A stretch of DNA of 64,000 bases. It comes from Taibaiella sp041660405. GTDB taxonomy: Bacteria; Bacteroidota; Bacteroidia; Chitinophagales; Chitinophagaceae. The notes beneath the pieces were generated by a model. The model saw nothing but the letters and a program-made list of their open reading frames with translations. It ran no database searches and was not told the DNA's origin. This document shows positions 1 through 7,769 of this stretch, one piece after another. The number at the start of each line of letters is the position of its first letter. Within the stretch, counting starts at the first letter, position 1. The position numbers were made by a program, and so were the translations under genes. Location: NCBI GenBank assembly GCA_041660405.1, contig JBAZWL010000010.1:76108-140107 (forward strand). The letters are read 5' to 3'.

Positions 1-840
1 AAGTATCCAGGATATTCACCATACAGTTTTGCTTTAAATAGGCCAATAGATGGAGTTGACAGGAATGGGATGGAATGGAAAAGATTTAACCCCAATTATA
101 CTGCCACTATAGTATTCCCATCTGTTAGAGATAAGGATATAGAGTTAGAATATAATTTTGCAATGAAAGCAGGTATGAATGTCATTACTGTTGAATCTTG
201 GGATGAACTATTAAACGATTTGCACGAAAAGAATAAAAGTTATCAAAATTTATTGTTTGGAGGTCACGGAGCAGGTGGTGGTGAGGCCCTTTCATTTTTC
301 GGTGGTTTCTATACTTTGAGTAGTGGCCAATATGATAAAAGGATTAAACAGGTAGGGAAGTACATTAAAAGCGATGGCAGTGCTATCCTGTTAGGATGTT
401 TTGAAGGCGCTCCTTATGTAGAAGAGAGCCCCTATGGTAGGCCTTTAGATAAAAGACCTGCGCTAAAAAGTCTAGCAGCATTATTGAATAGACCTGTTTA
501 TGCCAATGCAGGCTACGGAATAATCAAAGAGGGTATGTTTAGTGGAAATGTACTCCAAATGCATCCAGATCCTACTAGGGGACACACCGCTGGTGTAGAT
601 GAATTAAACCAAGCAGTTGGCGGTGTCTGGTATAGAATGGCGGTAAATGGAGAAGTCAAACCAGTTGGGATACTATCAATTAATAATGATGGAAGCTTTA
701 ATGTTCTATCTGTAAAAAGTATTGTCGATGAAATTAAAGGTGCAATTAATAAAGGTGTTAAGTCCTTCAACGATGTTTTCGATAAAAAGCCGTCAAACGA
801 TGATAAGAAAATTTTCAATAATACTCCTTATAGGAATTAG
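1..840 (+). CDS. Rhs-repeat protein C-terminus with caspase-like toxin tip (5' partial)
   Basis: The open frame runs in from the left edge, so the gene is 5' partial. Its first residues, PYSFALNRPIDGVDRNGM, match the end of the RHS repeat-associated core (typically YxYxxNNPxxxxDPxGM). What follows is the variable tip of a polymorphic toxin. Counting from the Met at base 70, a GGHG motif places His66 (bases 265-267) after a predicted beta strand, and a hydrophobic strand ending LLGC places Cys110 (bases 397-399). This HG...(I/L)LxGC arrangement is the His/Cys dyad layout of clan CD folds (caspase, CHAT, C80, DUF4347). The RHS shell and dyad are seen; protease activity is inferred. The next gene overlaps its 3' end, as expected for toxin-immunity pairs. 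The first Met in the window is not the real start. Confidence 0.75.
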   Translation, partial: KYPGYSPYSFALNRPIDGVDRNGMEWKRFNPNYTATIVFPSVRDKDIELEYNFAMKAGMNVITVESWDELLNDLHEKNKSYQNLLFGGHGAGGGEALSFFGGFYTLSSGQYDKRIKQVGKYIKSDGSAILLGCFEGAPYVEESPYGRPLDKRPALKSLAALLNRPVYANAGYGIIKEGMFSGNVLQMHPDPTRGHTAGVDELNQAVGGVWYRMAVNGEVKPVGILSINNDGSFNVLSVKSIVDEIKGAINKGVKSFNDVFDKKPSNDDKKIFNNTPYRN

Positions 841-1402
841 TGTACTTTCTTTTTTTAAGTGTAATACTCGATTGGAAAAACCTTCAATGTTTGAAGATTT
901 TTCTATGATAGACAAAAAGGGTGTAAGACAATTAAAGGATATTGATTCTTCATCTTTGAGTAAGAAAAAGTACATTATTTTGAAGTATCAAGATAGTAAC
1001 GTTAGTGAAATCTTAGTCCATGATCCATTACGCGATTATATTGACCATGTGAAAATTTATAAAATGGCCAATTACGATGTGTATAAAGTAATTTTTAATA
1101 GAGATATGGTGGATGTAGGGAAATACTATTACATTACTTATAGTAATCAAGAAATGAGGCGTTATCTTTTTATGTCAAAAATAGCTGACGAGGATAGCGT
1201 TTTTCTTTCCATTGTATGTGTGTATAAACCGGATAAACGCTATTGTTATACGGTTCACATGCCCATTAGTGATACAACTAATTTTATTTACAGAATTAAA
1301 GATTTAGAAGACACCATTTTGCAGAAACATAGTACAGGTTCAAGTGTTTCAGAGCTACGCCAAGGAAATAAAATGCTATTTGAAAGTGATGTATTATTAT
1401 AA
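800..1402 (+). CDS. putative lipoprotein immunity protein for the Rhs toxin
   Basis: A 200-residue protein of no family I recognise. The ATG at 800 is preferred because it gives a signal sequence straight away (MIRKFSIILLIGISVLSFFKC), a plausible Bacteroidota lipoprotein signal with Cys22 as lipid-anchor candidate. A longer frame from 722 would put this hydrophobic stretch inside the protein. The rest is mixed alpha/beta, with many Tyr, Lys and Asp. The gene starts 41 bases before the toxin stop, in another frame, so the two are translationally linked. That position and the envelope location suggest it protects the producer. The lipobox is imperfect, so it could instead be membrane-anchored. 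Immunity function is inferred from context only. Confidence 0.6.
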   Translation: MIRKFSIILLIGISVLSFFKCNTRLEKPSMFEDFSMIDKKGVRQLKDIDSSSLSKKKYIILKYQDSNVSEILVHDPLRDYIDHVKIYKMANYDVYKVIFNRDMVDVGKYYYITYSNQEMRRYLFMSKIADEDSVFLSIVCVYKPDKRYCYTVHMPISDTTNFIYRIKDLEDTILQKHSTGSSVSELRQGNKMLFESDVLL

Positions 1403-1424
1403 GGGGGGGCATTGATATTGAATA

Positions 1425-1478
1425 GTAGGGACACATTGCATGTGTCCACAATGTTTGACGCATGTAATGCGTCCCTAC
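1425..1478. repeat. palindromic repeat, family A (copy 1)
   Basis: Inverted repeat: GTAGGGACACATTGCATG at the left, and on the right CATGTAATGCGTCCCTAC, its complement with two mismatches. A second copy lies at 32508-32566. It sits 22 bases after a stop codon. It looks like a REP/BIME-like dispersed element and may also act as a transcription barrier. Confidence 0.7.
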
Positions 1479-1496
1479 CAAAGATAATTTTATACA

Positions 1497-1535
1497 AAAT
1501 ATAGGGTGATACGAGTGATCGGTCACCCTATATTT
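1497..1535. terminator. 13-bp inverted repeat between immunity gene and hmgA
   Basis: Perfect 13-bp arms (AAATATAGGGTGA / TCACCCTATATTT) with a 13-base spacer. It could terminate the toxin-immunity transcript or be an operator for hmgA, whose TACCTTTA (-7-like) lies just downstream at 1548-1555. The U-tract is poor, so an operator is possible. Confidence 0.45.
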
Positions 1536-1578
1536 CGCAAATAGTTTTACCTTTACAGCTATAATTCTGTAAAAAAAC

Positions 1579-2739
1579 ATGGCGCATTATCACAGTCTTG
1601 GAAGTATTCCGCATAAAAGACATACACAGTTCAGAAAACCTGACGGAAACCTATATTCCGAGCAGCTTTTCAGTACCGAAGGTTTTTCCTCCAATTATTC
1701 TTTGTTATACCATGTTCACCCACCTACTATTATTATAAGAACCGAAGAGCCTGTTGATGTTTCGCCAAAAGCTTCTACCGACAATATCTTAAAACATCGC
1801 AGCTATCAAGGCTTTAAAATAAAACCAGAAGCGGATTATCTTAAAAGTAAAAAAACGGTACTCTTTAATAATGACGTTCATATTTCCCTGGCAGCTCCTC
1901 TGAAAGGGCTTCCGGAAAATACTTTTTATAAAAACGCGGATTCGGATGAAGTGATTTTTATACACGAAGGAACCGGTGTTTTGAAAACACAATATGGCCA
2001 GTTGAAATTTGCTTATGGAGATTACCTGGTTATTCCACGCGGTACTATTTACCAGATTGAATTTGATACAGAAGCAAACCGTCTGTTCATTGTAGATTCT
2101 TTTAGTCCTATTACTTTTCCTAAAAGATACATGAGTAAAAATGGCCAGTTGCTGGAACATTCTCCATATTGTGAGCGTGATATCCGTAAACCGGAAAACC
2201 TGCAAACACATGATGAGAAAGGAGAATTCCTGATCAACATCAGGAAGAAAGGCCTGATGTACCCGATATGGTACGGCACTCATCCGTTTGATGTTGTAGG
2301 TTGGGATGGTTGTGAATATCCTTATGCCTTAAGTATTCACGATTTTGAACCGATTACCGGCCGCGTACATCAGCCACCACCTGTACATCAGACATTCGAT
2401 GCACACAACTTTGTGATCTGTTCTTTTGTTCCACGTAAATACGATTATCATCCGCAATCTATACCGGCACCATACAACCACAGCAATATTGATAGTGACG
2501 AAGTACTGTATTATGTTGATGGTGAATTCATGAGCCGTAAACATGTAGAACGCGGTATGATCACCCTACATCCCGGAGGTATTCCACACGGGCCACATCC
2601 CGGAGCAGTAGAAAAAAGTATCGGCAAAACGGAAACCGGTGAACTTGCTGTAATGGTAGATACCTTCCATCCGTTGATGATGACTGATGCTGCTAAGGGA
2701 ATTGAGGATGAACATTACATAATGAGTTGGGCGGAGTAA
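1579..2739 (+). CDS. hmgA: homogentisate 1,2-dioxygenase
   Basis: Opens the aromatic ring of homogentisate to maleylacetoacetate in tyrosine and phenylalanine breakdown, in the cytoplasm with Fe(II). The N-terminus (MAHYHSLGSIPHKRHTQFR) and the length of 386 residues fit the bacterial HGD family. The C-terminal cupin carries PYNHSNIDSDE (His about 301, Glu about 308) and GGIPHGPHPG (His about 337), the likely metal-binding residues. hppD, the preceding pathway step, lies 0.8 kb downstream on the same strand, separated by a toxin-antitoxin pair. A TACCTTTA box at 1548-1555 is a plausible -7 element, but no good -33 TTG was found. Confidence 0.95.
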   Translation: MAHYHSLGSIPHKRHTQFRKPDGNLYSEQLFSTEGFSSNYSLLYHVHPPTIIIRTEEPVDVSPKASTDNILKHRSYQGFKIKPEADYLKSKKTVLFNNDVHISLAAPLKGLPENTFYKNADSDEVIFIHEGTGVLKTQYGQLKFAYGDYLVIPRGTIYQIEFDTEANRLFIVDSFSPITFPKRYMSKNGQLLEHSPYCERDIRKPENLQTHDEKGEFLINIRKKGLMYPIWYGTHPFDVVGWDGCEYPYALSIHDFEPITGRVHQPPPVHQTFDAHNFVICSFVPRKYDYHPQSIPAPYNHSNIDSDEVLYYVDGEFMSRKHVERGMITLHPGGIPHGPHPGAVEKSIGKTETGELAVMVDTFHPLMMTDAAKGIEDEHYIMSWAE

Positions 2740-2785
2740 ATTTGTTTGCAATCAACTTTGCATAATATTCATTAAATTTAATGAC

Positions 2786-3007
2786 ATGATTACAGAAACT
2801 GAAAGGCTGTCATTGATCCAATGGCTAATCGAAACGAAAGATGAAAATGCGATTTCTAAAATTAAAGAAATCAAAAATGAAAGTGCAAGCCTTACCGAAG
2901 CTCAACAAATGGTGTTGGCCAAAAGATTGGAGCGTTATAGAAATGGTGAAACGAAATTCTCGTCTTGGGACGATGTAAAAAAGCGAATTCGATCTGATGC
3001 GAAATAG
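2786..3007 (+). CDS. type II toxin-antitoxin antitoxin, addiction-module family
   Basis: A 73-residue protein with the signature of the putative addiction-module component family: an N-terminal helical part, then LTEAQQMVLAKRLERYRNGE and the C-terminal FSSWDDVKKRI motif (family pattern W-x-E/D-V-x-x-R-I), which wraps the toxin. The start is the second ATG near 2781-2786, because the first runs into a stop after two codons. The last 11 bases overlap the toxin gene. Such antitoxins usually autoregulate their operon; no operator is obvious in the 46 bases upstream. Confidence 0.85.
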   Translation: MITETERLSLIQWLIETKDENAISKIKEIKNESASLTEAQQMVLAKRLERYRNGETKFSSWDDVKKRIRSDAK

Positions 3008-3311
3008 TAATTTTCAACTTACTGTTTCTGAAGATGCAGAGCTTGATATATTAGAAGGATATCTTTGGTATGAAGAACAAAAGGCAGGACTTGGGGATTT
3101 ATTTTTAAAAGAACTTGATAATTCGTTCAATAAAATAATTAACAACCCTGATTATTATCACTTTGCACAAGCTAATACAAGAGCTTATTCTGTGAAAAAA
3201 TATCCGTTTTGTATTGTTTATTGTTTGACTAAAAATTTAATTCAGATTATTGCTGTGTTTCATACATCGCGTAATCCAACCGACTGGCACGAAAGAGAGC
3301 TTTCCCATTAG
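2997..3311 (+). CDS. RelE/ParE-family toxin
   Basis: A 104-residue protein of the RelE/ParE fold. It has the opening strand (FQLTVSEDAELDILEGYLWYEEQ), the helical hairpin, then the paired strands TRAYSVKKYPFCIVYCL and LIQIIAVFHTSRNPTDW typical of ParE/RelE toxins. The Arg of HTSRNP is the usual conserved C-terminal basic residue. ParE members poison gyrase and RelE members cleave mRNA; the sequence alone does not decide, though the family paired with this antitoxin type is generally called ParE-like. It overlaps the antitoxin by 11 bases and is complete. Confidence 0.88.
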   Translation: MRNSNFQLTVSEDAELDILEGYLWYEEQKAGLGDLFLKELDNSFNKIINNPDYYHFAQANTRAYSVKKYPFCIVYCLTKNLIQIIAVFHTSRNPTDWHERELSH

Positions 3312-3543
3312 AAATATTAGCCTTTTACATTTATACATAAATACAATAAACCAATAATTTTGGAAACCGAATATCTCAACTCTAATTACATCAGGGTCAA
3401 AAAAAGGCTTAAGAAACTGGTGATGGCTATGTGGAGTTAAAGATTCAAGTATCAAGATATAAGAATCAAGACAATGTTTAAATCTTGGCTCTTGATTCTT
3501 TAATCTAAAGTCTAATAACTAACATTTCAAAATCTAACTAAAC

Positions 3544-4683
3544 ATGTCAACAGTTCAAGGCAAAACATTTGCTGAAAAAATAGCCCAGGCGCAGGATTTC
3601 TTACCCATTAACGGTACCGATTATGTTGAATTTTATGTAGGTAATGCCAAACAAGCAGCCCACTATTATAAAACCGCTTTCGGTTTTCAAACCGTAGCCT
3701 ATGCTGGTCCGGAAACCGGTGTGCGAGACAGAGCATCTTACATGGTTCAGCAAGGTAAAATCCGTTTGGTGCTTACCACTGCATTAAAATCCGACCATCC
3801 AATTGCAGAACATGTAAAGAAACACGGAGATGGTGTAAAAGTACTTGCCCTTTGGGTAGATGATGCTTACAGCGCTTTTGAAGAAACAACCAAGCGTGGC
3901 GGTAAACCTTACCTGGAGCCGGTTACATTGACCGATGAATTTGGCGAAGTGAAAATGTCCGGCATCTATACTTATGGTGAAACGGTGCACATGTTCATTG
4001 AACGTAAAAACTATACCGGTGCATTTATGCCAGGTTACGAAAAAATAACCAGCGATTACAATCCAAGCGAAACAGGTCTTTTGTACATCGACCATTGCGT
4101 GGGAAATGTAGGCTGGAACAGGATGTTACCTACCGTTAAATGGTATGAGGATGTAATGGGTTTTGTAAACATTCTTTCTTTTGATGATAAACAAATCAAT
4201 ACGGAATACTCTGCTTTAATGAGTAAAGTAATGAGTAACGGTAATGGCTTCTCCAAGTTCCCTATCAATGAACCTGCAGAAGGTAAAAAGAAATCGCAGA
4301 TCGAAGAATACCTTGATTTTTACGAAGGCGAAGGTGTACAGCACATTGCAGTGGCCACAAAAGATATTGTGAAAACAGTAACCGAATTGAGATCACGTGG
4401 TGTAGAGTTCCTGAGTGCCCCACCTGAGGCTTATTACGAAATGTTGCCTGAGCGTGTAGGTGAAATTGACGAAGATATGGCTAAACTGCAAAGTCTGGGT
4501 ATCCTGGTAGACAGGGATGAAGAGGGTTATTTGCTGCAGATCTTTACCAAACCGGTAGAAGATCGCCCTACCCTTTTCTTTGAAATTATCGAACGCCATG
4601 GTGCGCAGAGTTTTGGGGCAGGTAACTTCAAAGCGCTTTTTGAAAGCATAGAAAGGGAGCAGGCAAAACGAGGAAATCTTTAA
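3544..4683 (+). CDS. hppD: 4-hydroxyphenylpyruvate dioxygenase
   Basis: Converts 4-hydroxyphenylpyruvate to homogentisate, the substrate of the upstream hmgA product. The 379-residue length is normal. Two VOC half-domains are visible. Fe(II) ligands are His184 in DHCVGNV, His267 in GVQHIAVA and Glu347 in LFFEIIERHG. The C-terminal gate helix (FGAGNFKALFESIEREQ) is intact. It belongs to the tyrosine catabolic set with hmgA but probably has its own transcript, since 232 non-coding bases and the toxin-antitoxin pair intervene. A strong hairpin terminator follows at 4706-4739. Confidence 0.96.
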   Translation: MSTVQGKTFAEKIAQAQDFLPINGTDYVEFYVGNAKQAAHYYKTAFGFQTVAYAGPETGVRDRASYMVQQGKIRLVLTTALKSDHPIAEHVKKHGDGVKVLALWVDDAYSAFEETTKRGGKPYLEPVTLTDEFGEVKMSGIYTYGETVHMFIERKNYTGAFMPGYEKITSDYNPSETGLLYIDHCVGNVGWNRMLPTVKWYEDVMGFVNILSFDDKQINTEYSALMSKVMSNGNGFSKFPINEPAEGKKKSQIEEYLDFYEGEGVQHIAVATKDIVKTVTELRSRGVEFLSAPPEAYYEMLPERVGEIDEDMAKLQSLGILVDRDEEGYLLQIFTKPVEDRPTLFFEIIERHGAQSFGAGNFKALFESIEREQAKRGNL

Positions 4684-4705
4684 TCGAAATTTAGTATAGT
4701 ATCAT

Positions 4706-4739
4706 AAAGAAAGGGCGACTGATGAGCTGCCCTTTCTTT
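4706..4739. terminator. hairpin terminator after hppD
   Basis: Perfect 11-bp stem AAAGAAAGGGC / GCCCTTTCTTT with a 12-base loop, placed 22 bases after the hppD stop. The A-rich and T-rich arms could work in both directions, which suits the convergent small gene. Confidence 0.75.
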
Positions 4740-4929
4740 ACTCGAATCCGTTTTCTATCCGTCTTTTGATGCGTTGCTTTTCCTTTTCAATTACATCCGA
4801 TAGTTGTTTCCGAAATTCACGAGGTTTCTCAATGGTCTGAAAGTCATGAATGAATCTTTCTAAAGGTGTCCTTCTGTCAGGGTGAATTTTGCTACATGTT
4901 TCCCAGGTTGGTAGCATAGTCCTTTTCAT
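4738..4929 (-). CDS. small hypothetical protein
   Basis: A 63-residue, highly charged frame (MKRTMLPTWETCSKIHPDRR...) whose C-terminal half is predicted helix rich in Lys, Arg and Glu (QLSDVIEKEKQRIKRRIENG). No family recognised. The frame is open, has an ATG, and is convergent with hppD; its stop lies in the hppD terminator. There is no clear promoter or SD. It may be a real small gene or a chance frame. Confidence 0.4.
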   Translation of the reverse strand: MKRTMLPTWETCSKIHPDRRTPLERFIHDFQTIEKPREFRKQLSDVIEKEKQRIKRRIENGFE

Positions 4930-5076
4930 TTTCGATTGGATTTTGTTGATTATAGCATTAGAGGTAATTGGCTATCTGGGTAATACATTGTCAATATGAA
5001 ACCGCTTATCTAGGGCAGCAGGTCGATGTACCTCAGAAATTGTTCCTCACTGTTTTTTTCAGTAGAGGTTGACAGC

Positions 5077-6474
5077 TTATTTTACAATGGTAAGCCTGTA
5101 GCTTGAACTGTTGGAAACATTATCTATGACGCGTATAATGTATTGACCAACTGACAAGGCGGATACATCCAATGTGCTTAAACTACCGTTGCTCTTTGCA
5201 GGGACATTCATACATTGCCCCATCATATTGTAAACTGCTATTCTGCTGCCTTCAGCAGTTTCTATGTTTACTATGTTTGTTGCAGGGTTAGGATAAATCT
5301 TCGTACTTTCAGGCAGGGTATTACCAATACTACGAACAGGGCTATAGGTATATGTTCCGTCCCTGTCCGTCATCTTTAAACGGTAGAGGTTATGACCTTT
5401 TAAGGGCTCTTTGTCATGAAAGGAATAAGCCGATATCAATTTTGTATCTGTTCCATTTGCCTGTACTTTGCCAATTTTTCCCCATGTACGACCATCAGCA
5501 CTGCGCTCTACAGCAAAGTAATCTACATTCATTTCTGCCCTGGTTGTCCAATTCAACAATACGCCCTGCCATGTTGCATCAGAAAGGGAAAAACTTAATA
5601 GCTCAAGTGGCAAAGCGACCGACAGGCAGCGTGTTGCATCTTGATAATTATTATAATCATCATAGCCTAAATTACCAACATATTGCGCCACAGTATTTCC
5701 TGTGCTTACATTGGCTATTTTATAGATGTTTGCCTGGGCACTATCGATAAAATCAAAGGCATCCTCCCTGATTATGTATAATGCTCCGGTGCCATCGAAA
5801 AACTGGGACGGGAATGAATTGTTCGAAACACCAGCACCCGATATTGTTCCAAGATTAATAGATGACCCATTGGAAGGGTTGATACGTATGAGTGACCTGT
5901 TGGGCAAAACAGTATACAAATTGCCGTCTATAGGGTTAAAATCCCAATCGAAAACCACTCCGAGACCTAGTGACAGGGTATCAATCAATTGTAAATAGGT
6001 AGGTGAAGATGGATTCAGGTCTATCCTGGTGCATGGTGCAGTGCTGTCAGCACGCTGCAAATAATATACGCCGGACGTATTTATGGCCCCTGCATATTCA
6101 AACGAGGAAAGGAATGGTACTGCAGGCATTCCCGTAATGCCAAATTTTGTAATGGTCCAGTCGCTGGCAATTCTTACAATGGTATCTGCTCCATTATATC
6201 CTTTTTTCCCCCAGATAAAATTATCGGTTACATTAAAGCCGATTCCATCTACACCCCCATGCCCCGGGTAAAAATCGTCAGAAAGCCTGGTTGCCTGCCC
6301 TGTTGTCGGATCAAGCTGATAGGCCCGCATACTGTCTACGCCCTCCATATCACTACCCATCTGTGCTGTCATAAAGTAAGTGGGCGTGCTGCAAGTAAAC
6401 GGCGTTTGTGCAAAAGAGTTATAACTGATGAATAGGCTAACCAATACTGGTAAATAAATTTTAATAAAACGCAT
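5077..6474 (-). CDS. T9SS-exported beta-propeller-like protein
   Basis: A 465-residue secreted protein. Residues 1-22 are a signal peptide (ending NSFAQ). Residues 25-290 resemble the DUF6923-type propeller seen in Bacteroidota surface proteins (repeated GNLYTVLPNRSLIRINPSNG-like strands). Residues about 295-380 form an Fn3-like domain (VDYFAVERSADGRTWGKIG...LYRLKMTDRDG). The end is a type A T9SS sorting domain (KIYPNPATNIVNIE...GQYIIRVIDN...). Export is therefore across both membranes with surface anchoring or release; ligand unknown. Single gene, no partner nearby. Confidence 0.85.
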   Translation of the reverse strand: MRFIKIYLPVLVSLFISYNSFAQTPFTCSTPTYFMTAQMGSDMEGVDSMRAYQLDPTTGQATRLSDDFYPGHGGVDGIGFNVTDNFIWGKKGYNGADTIVRIASDWTITKFGITGMPAVPFLSSFEYAGAINTSGVYYLQRADSTAPCTRIDLNPSSPTYLQLIDTLSLGLGVVFDWDFNPIDGNLYTVLPNRSLIRINPSNGSSINLGTISGAGVSNNSFPSQFFDGTGALYIIREDAFDFIDSAQANIYKIANVSTGNTVAQYVGNLGYDDYNNYQDATRCLSVALPLELLSFSLSDATWQGVLLNWTTRAEMNVDYFAVERSADGRTWGKIGKVQANGTDTKLISAYSFHDKEPLKGHNLYRLKMTDRDGTYTYSPVRSIGNTLPESTKIYPNPATNIVNIETAEGSRIAVYNMMGQCMNVPAKSNGSLSTLDVSALSVGQYIIRVIDNVSNSSSYRLTIVK

Positions 6475-6613
6475 GAAAATGACTTTTGAATTTGTTTTTA
6501 AAAGACGATTATTAGTTTTAATCTAATTGCCTTTTCATTTTGAAGAAGGGAGGCTTAAAAGCATTCTGCTCTAAAGCCCTCCCGATGTAAATACTTTTCT
6601 GTCCGGCGAATTT

Positions 6614-6940
6614 TTATCCGATAAAGGAAAATTTGTTTTCAAACATTTTTCCGATCAGTGGTAATGGTGCTTGCTTTTCGTTGGCAGCATAGATGATACC
6701 AATAATAGTGAGTACTATGAATATGTAATTCACATAGCCCAATACCGCAAGGCTACTCACCATACTAACTACAACAGTAATAATGATGCTGACCAGAATG
6801 GATATGATTGCCAGGCCAAGGCTTTGTTTAAGGTGGTATTGTAGCAAGCCTTCCCTCTGCTTACCCTGTGTGCCAAAAAAAGAAATTAACCAACCAATAA
6901 TAGTGATGTACGAAATGATAGAAAGTGTTTTGTTGCTCAT
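6614..6940 (-). CDS. DUF4870-family small membrane protein
   Basis: 108 residues with three predicted membrane segments (about 5-21, 42-64 and 69-88) and the conserved QGKQREGLLQYHLKQSLGL amphipathic stretch typical of DUF4870/Tic20-like proteins (usually QxR..lxfHxxQal). The start at MSNKTLS is preferred over an ATG 27 bases upstream, because a TTCCTTTG -7-like box at 6957-6964 (minus strand) would overlap the longer form. Function unknown. An imperfect hairpin (GGGAGGCTT / AAGCCCTCCC, one bulge) lies downstream near 6548-6583. Confidence 0.75.
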   Translation of the reverse strand: MSNKTLSIISYITIIGWLISFFGTQGKQREGLLQYHLKQSLGLAIISILVSIIITVVVSMVSSLAVLGYVNYIFIVLTIIGIIYAANEKQAPLPLIGKMFENKFSFIG

Positions 6941-7029
6941 ATAAATTTTGTTTTTGCAAAGGAACACTCACACGTCCGAAAATAACTACAGCAATTGGTA
7001 AATGATGGGTGGCAGTTTGTAACTGCAGG

Positions 7030-7767
7030 TTATTTGTTCTTCAGAAGAGCCACGAACTCTTCTCGCCTGCGTTGGGCCACAGGTAGTTGGGTACCATCTT
7101 TCATGGTAACAATGCCTTCTTTTGCATAAAAGTGCAGGGCATCTATACGTATAGTGTGGGAGTGGTGTATCCTGAAAAATTGTGGTGGGCAAAGTATATC
7201 ATCAAACTCTTTTAATGAACGGGAAACCATTACCGGCTTTTGCCCCTGCAGATAAAAAGTGGTATATGAACCGGTAGTTTCTGCCCTTATAATTTCTGCA
7301 ATAGCTACCAGATGTATGCCTTTAGTAGTGCTTAATGCCAGATGTTTCCAATGATTGTTTCTGGCATCGGCAGCAATTTGTATCTGCTGCGGAGATAGTG
7401 TAGCGCTATTGTCTAAAACTTTGTGCAGGGCAGTTTTCAGATCTTGCTGGTCAAAAGGTTTTAACAGGTAATCTATAGCGGCGTACTTAAACGCCTTTAA
7501 TGCATACTGGCTATATGCAGTGGTAAAAATTACTTTATAATGATAGGGCTGTACTTGCTCCAATACCTCAAACCCGGTACCCCCATGCAACTCTATATCC
7601 ATAAACAGCAATTGTGGCTGCAGGTTATTTATTTTTTCCACGGCATCGCTTACTGATGCTGCTGTGGCCACAACTTGTATCGGAAATGATGTGCTTAGCT
7701 GCTGCAACTGTAACAACAATGTTTCCCTTAAAGCAATCTCATCTTCTATTATTATGGCAGTGTACAT
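7030..7767 (-). CDS. LytTR-family response regulator
   Basis: 245 residues. The receiver domain spans residues 1-120 with acidic pocket EDE at 8-10, phospho-acceptor Asp57 (LLFMDIELHGG), Thr in FTTAYS and Lys in LLKPFD. A LytTR DNA-binding domain covers about 140-243 (RAETTGSYTTFYLQ..., SRSLKEFDDIL, FFRIHHSHTIRIDAL). It starts two bases after the upstream kinase gene ends, so the two are cotranscribed and very likely cognate. Targets are unknown; LytTR regulators bind paired direct repeats, none of which I could recognise here. Confidence 0.92.
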   Translation of the reverse strand: MYTAIIIEDEIALRETLLLQLQQLSTSFPIQVVATAASVSDAVEKINNLQPQLLFMDIELHGGTGFEVLEQVQPYHYKVIFTTAYSQYALKAFKYAAIDYLLKPFDQQDLKTALHKVLDNSATLSPQQIQIAADARNNHWKHLALSTTKGIHLVAIAEIIRAETTGSYTTFYLQGQKPVMVSRSLKEFDDILCPPQFFRIHHSHTIRIDALHFYAKEGIVTMKDGTQLPVAQRRREEFVALLKNK

Positions 7768-7769
7768 CT

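Noticed and set aside
722..799. Longer N-terminus for the immunity gene
   Set aside because: It would bury the signal sequence 26 residues inside; ATG 800 gives a normal exported protein.
3440..3505. Repetitive AAGATTCAAGTATCAAGA-like text before hppD
   Set aside because: Low-complexity sequence without regular spacing or spacers; not a CRISPR or regulatory repeat.
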